This document shows, piece by piece, positions 1-5,142 of a stretch of 6,795 bases of DNA; the stretch's first letter is position 1; each line of letters opens with the position of its first letter. Under the pieces are notes generated by a model, which did no database searches, was not told the DNA's origin, and was given only the letters and a program-made list of their open reading frames with translations. Origin of the DNA: Robiginitomaculum sp. (GTDB lineage: Bacteria > Pseudomonadota > Alphaproteobacteria > Caulobacterales > Maricaulaceae); NCBI GenBank assembly GCA_026993275.1, contig JALWUB010000176.1, positions 1 through 6,795 on the forward strand, written 5' to 3'. The translations under genes were made by a program, and so were the position numbers.

Positions 1-118
1 AGGGGTTGATCTCGCGATTGATGCGCACAAAGCCGACAATGCCGGCCAGCAGGATCGCGGCCATCAGAAGATTGGCGGCGACGGAATTGCGCGCCCACCA
101 CTGGATGATGCCGTTCAT
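1..118 (-). CDS. RND efflux transporter permease, N-terminal 39 codons only (runs off the window)
   Basis: This is the start of the inner-membrane pump of a tripartite RND efflux system, which exports substrates using the proton gradient. Only the cytoplasmic N-terminus and the first membrane helix are visible. The protein begins MNGIIQWWARNSVAANLL, then a hydrophobic run of about 14 residues, then RINREINP. The pattern 'W-A-R-N-x-V-A-A-N-L-L' before helix 1, followed by a conserved E-x-x-P, is typical of AcrB/MexB-like (HAE-type) pumps. The start ATG overlaps the adaptor's TGA in an ATGA junction. A GGAGAG ribosome-binding site lies at 127-132 (minus strand), 8 nt upstream, inside the adaptor gene. 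The reading frame is open to the left edge, so the gene is cut by the window and not shown to be broken. Substrate class (drug, solvent or metal) cannot be read from 39 residues. The position after an adaptor and an outer-membrane factor strongly supports the call. Confidence 0.88.
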   Translation of the reverse strand, partial: MNGIIQWWARNSVAANLLMAAILLAGIVGFVRINREINP

Positions 119-1383
119 TGCAGATGCTCTCCGCTTGCGGTCTTGCCCTCAGCCGTGCCCGCCGATGATGCGGTGCGCTCTATGGTCTGGATTTTCATGC
201 CTTCCGACGGGGCGCGCACTGGCGAGGTGATGACCCGGTCCCTGGGGCTGATCCCGGCCAGCAGCACGGCGCGGTCGCGGTTCGACGAGGCGACCGAGAC
301 CTTGCGCATGTGCAGCGTGTTGTCGTCTTTGGCGACAAACACCATGTCATTGCTGCGCAAGGCGGCGCGCGGCACCACCAGGGCGTTTGGGATTTCGCGG
401 CCCTGCACCCGCGCATCGACAAACAGCCCGACCGCCAGCGGCACGCCGTCATCGGCGCCCTGGCCGTAAGGGTCCCTGACCTCGACAAAGGCAAAGAGCA
501 GGCGCGTGCGCGGATCAATGGCGCTGTCGGTGCGGGCAATGCGGCCGTGCCAGTGATGTTCGCGGCCGGCGACCATGGCCGAAAGGTCCACCGCCGGGCC
601 CGGATGCGCCGCCGTTTCATGGAACGCCAGCGGCAGGCCCAGCTGGCCCAGCTCGGTGTCGGTCAGCGGCAGGCGCACCTCGACAATATTGGTGGCGAAA
701 ATCCGCCCCAGGCGCGCGCCGGGCGTGACATACTGGCCGATATCGGCGCCCTTGGTGCGCACCCGGCCGGTAAAGGGCGCGCGGATCACCGTGCGCGACA
801 ATTGCAACCGGGCATCATCAAGACTGGCCTTGGCCGCATCCAGCATGGCCCGCGCTTCGGCCAGTTGCGGCACCCGCAGGGTCAGCGGCGAGGCCTTGCC
901 CTGGCCCAGTTCGGCCCAGTCCTTCCTGGCGATTGCCGCTTCGGCCTGTTCGCGCGCCAGGCGCTGCTCTGCCTGGGCCACCTGGGCCTCGGCCTGAATC
1001 ACCCGCAATTGATAATCCTTCGGCTCGATGCGGATCAGCACATCGCCCTTTTTGAAAAACCCGCCTTCAATGAAGCTGGGCGAGACATGGACAATCTTGC
1101 CGCTGACCTGCGGCACCAGGTCGATCTCGGTGCGCGGCCGCACCTCGCCCTGGGTGAGGATGGACAGGTGCACGGTCTGGCGCTGCGGGCGGGCCACCAG
1201 AACCGGCACGGGCTTCAGGGCCTCGGCCTTTTTCTGCGGCTTGGGCTTGAGCGCGCCCATGATCATCACCCCGGCAATCCCGGCGATGATGACGAAAAGC
1301 GGCAGGCCAAGAACCAGGATGCGCCCGATCAGCAGTTTCACATTGCGGCGCTTGCGGCCGCCAGGCGGCGTGTCGTGGGTCAT
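115..1383 (-). CDS. RND efflux periplasmic adaptor (membrane fusion protein), HlyD/AcrA-like
   Basis: This 422-residue protein should bridge the RND pump to the outer-membrane channel in the periplasm. It has a basic cytoplasmic N-terminus (GGRKRRN, about 8-14) and one hydrophobic segment (about 18-44). There is no lipobox cysteine, so it is probably anchored by that helix instead of by lipid. The two half-motifs of the lipoyl-like domain are at about 80-121 (GEVRPRTEIDLVPQVSGKIV) and about 197-230 (VIRAPFTGRV then GQYVTPGARLG). They flank an Ala/Glu/Gln-rich helical hairpin at about 122-196. A beta-barrel domain follows (about 230-335), then a membrane-proximal domain (about 336-402, from VVPRAAL). 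The low-complexity Ser/Thr/Ala/Gly tail at about 403-422 is probably disordered. Length is normal for the family. The start overlaps the upstream stop as ATGA, with GAGGA at 1393-1397 (minus strand) 9 nt before it. The gene's own stop overlaps the pump start in the same way. Confidence 0.95.
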   Translation of the reverse strand: MTHDTPPGGRKRRNVKLLIGRILVLGLPLFVIIAGIAGVMIMGALKPKPQKKAEALKPVPVLVARPQRQTVHLSILTQGEVRPRTEIDLVPQVSGKIVHVSPSFIEGGFFKKGDVLIRIEPKDYQLRVIQAEAQVAQAEQRLAREQAEAAIARKDWAELGQGKASPLTLRVPQLAEARAMLDAAKASLDDARLQLSRTVIRAPFTGRVRTKGADIGQYVTPGARLGRIFATNIVEVRLPLTDTELGQLGLPLAFHETAAHPGPAVDLSAMVAGREHHWHGRIARTDSAIDPRTRLLFAFVEVRDPYGQGADDGVPLAVGLFVDARVQGREIPNALVVPRAALRSNDMVFVAKDDNTLHMRKVSVASSNRDRAVLLAGISPRDRVITSPVRAPSEGMKIQTIERTASSAGTAEGKTASGEHLQ

Positions 1384-2837
1384 GGGGTTGTGTCCTCATC
1401 GGCAAGTGCAGCGGTTTTGACCGCTTGCGGTCTGGTTGTGCTGTCAAAGTCTCCGGCGATGGCCAGGTGCAGGCGCACGCGGTTGGCGACATGGGCCTTG
1501 CGCACGGCAATGAACTGGCTTTCGGCGCTGATGCGGCGGCGCTGGGCGTCCAGCAATTCGAATATCGTGCCGACGCCACGGCCATACTGGCGCAGCGCCA
1601 GCCTTTCCGCCTCGCGCGCCTCGCGGGTCGAAACCTGCAAGGCCGCTTCACGGCGCGCCAGATAGCGCTCGCCATCCAGCGCATCCTCGGTTTCGCGCCA
1701 GGCGCGCAACACCAGCGCCGCATAGGCGTGCAGCCGTTCGCGTTGTGCCGCGCGGTTCCGCTTCACCGCGGCCTTCAGCGCACCGCCGCGGAACACCGGC
1801 TGCGCCAGATTGCCAAGCAAAGAGCCAAACAGGGTATCAAGATCGAACAGGTCCTTTACCGCCGCCCCCCCGCTCGTGGCCGAGGAGCTGAAGGACAGGC
1901 GCGGCAACAAGGCCTTGCGGGCTTCGCGGGCGCGCACATGCGCCGCCTCCAGGCGCGCCTCGGCGGCGGCCAGGTCAGGGCGGCGGGCCAGCACATCAGC
2001 AGGCGTGCCAATACCGCGCAAGGGTCCAGGCACCGGCAATTGCGCCGCGGCGGCAATGGCGTTGGCCGGATAACGGCCAAGCAGCAATTCCAGCCGCCGC
2101 CCGGCATTGGCGCGCTGCTGTTCGCGCAGGGCGAGAGTCGCCTCGGCGCCAGCCTGCGCCGAGCGCGCCAGGCGCAGATCAAGCGACGACGACACCCCGC
2201 GCGCATAGCGCCGTTCGACCAGGCGCGTCGCGCGCTGGCGGGTTTGCAAATCATCCCGGGCCAGAACAATCTGTTGCGCCGCCTCGGTCAGGTCAAACCA
2301 GGCCAGCGCCGTCTGCGCGGCGATCGACAGCCGCGCCGCCGCATAATCGGCCTCGGCGGCCTTGAGATCCACCGCGCCAGCGCGGGCGCGGTCGGCCAGG
2401 CGGCCCCACAGATCCGCCTCCCAGCTGACACTGGCCTTCAGGCTGTAACTTTGGGCATCGGGTGCCTTCTGCACGAGGCTGTCAGAACCCAGCCCCGTCA
2501 CATCCAGCGTGGGCAGGCGCGCTGCCCCGGATTCCGCCGCCAGCGCCCGGGCCTGGCTGATGCGCGCGGCACTGGCCAGCACATCATGATTGTGCGCCAG
2601 CGCCTCGGCGACCAGGGCATTCAGCCTGGCATCATCAAAATCCGCCAGCCAGTTGCGGTTCGGCGCAGCGCCAGAAGAGGACGGCGCCTGGCTCTCGCCC
2701 TGCCAGTGCGCCGGAGGCTGCAGGCCGGTCCCGCTCAGGCCTGGCCCATCCGCAGGCAGGCTGGCACAGCCGCTCAGCAGCACGGCGGCAACGGCGGCAA
2801 CGGCGCCTGCAAAGGCAAAAGAGCGGCTCATGTTCAT
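1380..2837 (-). CDS. Outer-membrane efflux lipoprotein, NodT/OprM-type (outer-membrane factor)
   Basis: This is the trimeric TolC-like channel that carries RND substrates across the outer membrane. From the chosen start it has 485 residues. A lipoprotein signal peptide (MNMSRSFAFAGAVAAVAAV) ends in the lipobox LLSGC, with the lipidated Cys at residue 24. Ala at +2 favours outer-membrane sorting over inner-membrane retention. Two OEP repeats follow. The first includes 'ARISQARALAAESGAARLP'. The second starts at 'RRPDLAAAEARLEAA' and continues with ARKALLPRLSF, 'LAQPVFRGG', 'AWRETEDAL' and 'IFELLDAQRRRISAESQ', all hallmarks of the NodT family. An in-frame ATG at 2903 would add 22 residues. It is disfavoured because the extension (MIDIQDVENRVRLE...) would bury the signal peptide and contains a TTGACA promoter element. 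ATG 2837 and ATG 2831 both fit; AGGA lies 5 nt before 2831. The gene is first of the operon, ahead of adaptor and pump, which is a less common order than adaptor-pump-channel. Confidence 0.93.
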   Translation of the reverse strand: MNMSRSFAFAGAVAAVAAVLLSGCASLPADGPGLSGTGLQPPAHWQGESQAPSSSGAAPNRNWLADFDDARLNALVAEALAHNHDVLASAARISQARALAAESGAARLPTLDVTGLGSDSLVQKAPDAQSYSLKASVSWEADLWGRLADRARAGAVDLKAAEADYAAARLSIAAQTALAWFDLTEAAQQIVLARDDLQTRQRATRLVERRYARGVSSSLDLRLARSAQAGAEATLALREQQRANAGRRLELLLGRYPANAIAAAAQLPVPGPLRGIGTPADVLARRPDLAAAEARLEAAHVRAREARKALLPRLSFSSSATSGGAAVKDLFDLDTLFGSLLGNLAQPVFRGGALKAAVKRNRAAQRERLHAYAALVLRAWRETEDALDGERYLARREAALQVSTREAREAERLALRQYGRGVGTIFELLDAQRRRISAESQFIAVRKAHVANRVRLHLAIAGDFDSTTRPQAVKTAALADEDTTP

Positions 2838-2871
2838 CCTGTCCCCGGTCCTCAATGCGGTTTCCAGCCTG

Positions 2872-2899
2872 ACCCTATTTTCTACATCCTGAATGTCAA
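2872..2899 (-). promoter_or_regulatory. Candidate sigma70-type promoter for the efflux operon
   Basis: On the minus strand a perfect -35 box TTGACA (2899 to 2894) is followed after 16 nt by TAGGGT (2877 to 2872), which matches the -10 consensus at three of six positions. The predicted transcript would start roughly 25-30 nt before the chosen start of the outer-membrane factor, leaving room for its ribosome-binding site. The -35 is strong, the -10 weak. The call rests on position and the exact -35 match only. Confidence 0.45.
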
Positions 2900-2917
2900 T
2901 CATTTTTTATCGTATTT

Positions 2918-2929
2918 CAATAATTATTG
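2918..2929. promoter_or_regulatory. Perfect 12-nt AT-rich palindrome, possible operator between divergent promoters
   Basis: The sequence CAATAATTATTG equals its own reverse complement. It sits in an AT-rich pocket (about 2876-2945) within an otherwise GC-rich window. It falls between the two candidate divergent -35 boxes (2894-2899 for the efflux operon, 2935-2940 for the kinase). Short perfect palindromes in such positions are typical targets of dimeric regulators such as TetR or MarR family proteins, which often control RND pumps. No such regulator gene is in this window. Binding is inference, and an AT-rich palindrome can also arise by chance. Confidence 0.35.
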
Positions 2930-2934
2930 CACGA

Positions 2935-2963
2935 TTGTCATGAATTGCCCATCTGTCTGCAAT
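2935..2963 (+). promoter_or_regulatory. Candidate sigma70-type promoter for the histidine kinase
   Basis: TTGTCA (2935-2940) is followed after exactly 17 nt by TGCAAT (2958-2963), matching the consensus at five of six and four of six positions. The predicted start of transcription would be near 2970, giving a leader of about 90 nt before the kinase ATG at 3061. It points away from the efflux promoter. Spacing is ideal but the match is imperfect and untested. Confidence 0.35.
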
Positions 2964-2965
2964 CA

Positions 2966-3030
2966 CCAAGCGCCTGACAGGCCGCACAGCCACCCGCGCC
3001 GTCCGCCCTGCGCATCCGGCAGGCGCTTGG
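2966..3030. repeat. 11-bp perfect inverted repeat with 43-nt spacer, upstream of the kinase
   Basis: The left arm CCAAGCGCCTG (2966-2976) is the exact reverse complement of the right arm CAGGCGCTTGG (3020-3030). The spacer is C- and G-rich and could allow a few further pairs. If transcription starts near 2970, most of both arms would be in the kinase leader RNA and could form a stem ending 20 nt before the ribosome-binding site at 3051. No U-tract follows the right arm beyond TTT, so it is not a classic intrinsic terminator. It may be a leader structure, a pair of protein-binding half-sites or chance. The exact 11/11 match makes pure chance less likely in a 220-nt gap. Confidence 0.5.
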
Positions 3031-3050
3031 GTTTGCCCGTAAGATGCGCT

Positions 3051-3054
3051 AGGA
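3051..3054 (+). promoter_or_regulatory. Ribosome-binding site deciding the kinase start
   Basis: AGGA stands 6 nt before ATG 3061, good Shine-Dalgarno spacing. A competing in-frame ATG at 3106 (MSTLRARAA) has only a weaker AAGG-like element before it. The 3061 start is therefore preferred, although a start at 3106 would still leave the whole first membrane helix intact. Confidence 0.5.
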
Positions 3055-3060
3055 CAGCCA

Positions 3061-4395
3061 ATGGATGCACACAAGGGCACATTTTTGACGGGGGGCAAGG
3101 CTGGCATGAGCACACTCAGGGCCCGCGCCGCCGTGCTGGCCGCTGCCGCGGGCCCGCTGGGCCTGGCCGCGGCGGGGCTGGCGCCGCCCGGACCGGCCCT
3201 GGCCCTGGGCGCGGGGCTGGCGCTGGTCAGCTGGCTGCTTGTGCGCACAAAACCGGCGGCCCGGCCGCTTCCCGTGCCGCCGGACGGCAAGGCACTGCCG
3301 CGTGATCCGGCCCGGGACGCGCTGGAGCGGCTGCCGGTGCCGGTGCTGGTGATTGCTGCGCAGGAACGGGTGGTGTTTGCCAATGATGCCGCGCGCGCGC
3401 TATTTGGCGGCCATGAGCCCGGCGTGCTGCTGCCGGCCCTGATCCGCCATCCGCAAGCCCTTGCGGCGGTGCGCCGCGCCGCCAGCACCGGGCGCCAGCA
3501 CGATGCGCGCTTTGCCATGGGGCGGCCGGACGAGCGTTTCATGCGCCTTTTGGCCCTGCCCTTGCCGGACCGGCGCCTGCTGCTGATGTGTTCCGACGAA
3601 ACCCAATTGCACCGGGCCGAGCATATGCGTGCGGGCTTTCTCGCCAATGCCAGCCACGAATTGCGCACACCGCTGGCCTCCTTGAGCGGCTATATCGACA
3701 CCTTGCGCGGCCATGCGCGCAATGATGCGGCGGCGCAGGCGCGGTTTCTGGACATCATGGCCGGGCAGGCCGGGCGCATGGGGCGATTGATAGACGATCT
3801 GCTGTCGCTCAGCCGCATTGAAATGGACGAGCACTTGCCGCCCTCGGCCGTGGTCGATCTTGGCGCCGTCATTCGCGATGTGCGCGATGCGCTGCGCCCG
3901 ATCGCCAAGGCCGACTCCGTGGTGCTCGACCTTGCCTTGCCTGAAGAACCGGTGGCCATCACCGGCGATCGCGATCAGGTCGTGCAAATGGTGCAGAACC
4001 TGGTGGACAATGCCATCAAGTACAGCGCCCCCGGCAGCCGTGTGCAGATCAGCCTGCGCTGCACCAGCACCGCCATGCAGGACAAGGCCCTGGGCGAAAC
4101 GGCGCCGCGCCTGCATATCGTGACGGCACCGCGCACATCCGGCACGGCATGGGCCGTGCTGCAGGTGCGCGACAGCGGCCCGGGCATTGCCGCGGAGCAT
4201 TTGCCGCGCCTTGGCGGGCGCTTTTACCGGGTCGAGGAGGGCAAGAGCGGCACCCGGACCGGCACTGGCCTGGGCCTGGCCATTGTCAAGCACATCGTCG
4301 CCCGCCACCAGGGCGGCCTGAGCGTAGAAAGCCTGCCCGGCACGGGCACCGTGTTCACCGTGGCGCTGGCGCAGGCGCCCGCCGGGCAAGGCTGA
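3061..4395 (+). CDS. Membrane-anchored sensor histidine kinase, PhoR-like
   Basis: This 444-residue protein is an autophosphorylating sensor that should pass phosphate to a response regulator. Two hydrophobic segments (about 22-40 and 45-61) form a tight hairpin with almost no periplasmic loop, as in PhoR-type kinases that sense through partner membrane proteins. A small PAS-like domain follows (about 85-180, LPVPVLVI...RVVFANDAARALFG). The HisKA dimerisation domain (about 187-255) has the phospho-acceptor His199 in ASHELRTPLASLSG. HATPase_c (about 300-436) has the N box NLVDNAIKYS (Asn313, Asn317), G1 DSGPGI (Asp371), F-box-like RFYRVEEGKSG, G2 GTGLGLAIVKHI and GTGTVF. All catalytic motifs look intact. 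About 30 extra residues (334-362) lie between the N and G1 boxes. Similarity to alphaproteobacterial PhoR is recognised from motif wording only. No phoB, phoU or pst gene adjoins it, so the phosphate role is unproven. It is divergent from the efflux operon and convergent with the next gene. Confidence 0.93.
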   Translation: MDAHKGTFLTGGKAGMSTLRARAAVLAAAAGPLGLAAAGLAPPGPALALGAGLALVSWLLVRTKPAARPLPVPPDGKALPRDPARDALERLPVPVLVIAAQERVVFANDAARALFGGHEPGVLLPALIRHPQALAAVRRAASTGRQHDARFAMGRPDERFMRLLALPLPDRRLLLMCSDETQLHRAEHMRAGFLANASHELRTPLASLSGYIDTLRGHARNDAAAQARFLDIMAGQAGRMGRLIDDLLSLSRIEMDEHLPPSAVVDLGAVIRDVRDALRPIAKADSVVLDLALPEEPVAITGDRDQVVQMVQNLVDNAIKYSAPGSRVQISLRCTSTAMQDKALGETAPRLHIVTAPRTSGTAWAVLQVRDSGPGIAAEHLPRLGGRFYRVEEGKSGTRTGTGLGLAIVKHIVARHQGGLSVESLPGTGTVFTVALAQAPAGQG

Positions 4396-4455
4396 GGGGA
4401 CGGCTCCCGTCTGCCTCAATGCCTCAAAACGGCTGCATTGCGGGGTGAAGCCTCT
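4396..4455. terminator. Convergent intergenic gap with weak hairpins, possible termination region
   Basis: Two genes converge on this 60-nt gap, so both transcripts should end here. The candidate structures are modest: GACGG/CCGTC with a 3-nt loop (4399-4411), and CAATGC/GCATTG with a 12-nt loop (4417-4440). A tiny GCCT/AGGC stem (4450-4461) overlaps the stop of the minus-strand gene. None has a clear U-tract on either strand, so an intrinsic terminator is not well supported. Rho-dependent termination or read-through with antisense overlap are alternatives. Confidence 0.2.
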
Positions 4456-5142
4456 TTAGGCCCTTGCGGCCAGCATCGTTGACAGCGCAAACAGCACCGC
4501 GTGGGCGGTGTTCATGGCCGTGGGCAGCACAAGGCGGCCAAGCCCGGGGCTGAGCGCATAGACTGCGAAAATGGCGGCGAGCAGCAGTGCCGGTGAAAAG
4601 AGCGCCATGAGGCGCGGATAACGGCTCCGCCCGGACGCGATGTGCACGATCCAGATCAGCGAGACGAGCACGATGACAACGCGCAGCACGTTGACCAGCG
4701 GTTCATTCAGCGCCGCCAGGGTGTGCAGCAGGGCCGGATCGGCCCGGCCGCTGGCAATGGCCTGGACGGTGGCGCCCAGCATGGCGCGCTGGCCGATCCA
4801 GACCGCCCCCACCATGAAGCCATACCATCCCAGCGCCATGACCGCCCGTCCGGGCCATGCAGGCGTGCGGTTGAGCATGGCGCCCAGATGCCAATAGCCC
4901 GCCAGGTAGAGCGGCGCCGACAGGATGGCGAGAAAATGCCCGGCCTGCATGCGCGCAAACGGAATCTGCGCCATGAAGCCATAATCCGCATCGCCATAAT
5001 GGCCGCCGGGCGAAAACTGCAACAGGAATTCGCCGGTGCCCACCAGCAGCGCCCCGGCCAGACCGAGAAGGCCGCTCAGCACCAAAAGCCGTTTGCCTGC
5101 CGCCCTGTCCCGGGGCATGGCCTGGTCCGGCGCCCGCCTCAT
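4456..5142 (-). CDS. Polytopic inner-membrane protein of unknown function (possibly DUF6796-like)
   Basis: The 228-residue product has a short basic N-terminus (MRRAPDQAMPRDRAAGKR) and about six hydrophobic segments (about 18-38, 68-89, 98-119, 148-169, 177-197 and 205-225), so it is an integral inner-membrane protein. Distinctive features lie in the loop after helix 1: GTGEFLLQFSPGGHYGDADYGFM, leading into ARMQAGHFLA and YLAGYWHLG. These carry conserved-looking charged and aromatic residues (Glu38, His48, Asp51, Asp53, His69, His85) near the membrane face. No transporter or enzyme signature is recognised. A resemblance to the DUF6796 membrane family is a tentative recollection, not a search result. 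Its ATG overlaps the stop of the upstream beta-propeller gene as ATGA. A GGAGA element at 5150-5154 (minus strand) lies inside that upstream gene. This arrangement implies translational coupling and a shared role. An alternative start at Met9 is possible but lacks the coupled arrangement. Confidence 0.8.
   Translation of the reverse strand: MRRAPDQAMPRDRAAGKRLLVLSGLLGLAGALLVGTGEFLLQFSPGGHYGDADYGFMAQIPFARMQAGHFLAILSAPLYLAGYWHLGAMLNRTPAWPGRAVMALGWYGFMVGAVWIGQRAMLGATVQAIASGRADPALLHTLAALNEPLVNVLRVVIVLVSLIWIVHIASGRSRYPRLMALFSPALLLAAIFAVYALSPGLGRLVLPTAMNTAHAVLFALSTMLAARA

Noticed and set aside
1409..1427. Small hairpin GCGGT/ACCGC near the end of the outer-membrane factor gene
   Set aside because: It lies within coding sequence before the coupled adaptor gene, with a short stem and no U-tract, so a terminator is unlikely there.
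1865..1871. Run of seven C in the outer-membrane factor gene, a possible slippage or phase-variation site
   Set aside because: The frame is intact and the run encodes ordinary Gly codons in a GC-rich gene. Similar short C runs occur elsewhere in the window, so nothing marks it as a switch.
2936..2959. Possible Pho box (TGTCAT then TGTCTG) before the PhoR-like kinase
   Set aside because: The two TGTC elements are 18 nt apart, but Pho boxes repeat every 11 nt. The second element also matches poorly.
2966..3030. Integron attC-like site or transposon end for the 11-bp inverted repeat
   Set aside because: There are no recognisable attC core sites, no integrase or transposase nearby, and no flanking target duplication was seen.
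1425..3305. Very long plus-strand open frame (626 codons) across the outer-membrane factor, the intergenic gap and the kinase start
   Set aside because: It crosses the AT-rich promoter region and enters the kinase in the wrong frame. Composition is Arg/Gln/Gly-rich shadow sequence. The minus-strand channel gene explains the region.
3400..4419. Minus-strand open frame (339 codons) opposite the kinase
   Set aside because: The plus-strand kinase has every catalytic motif in order; the opposite frame shows none of a known family and is a GC-rich shadow.
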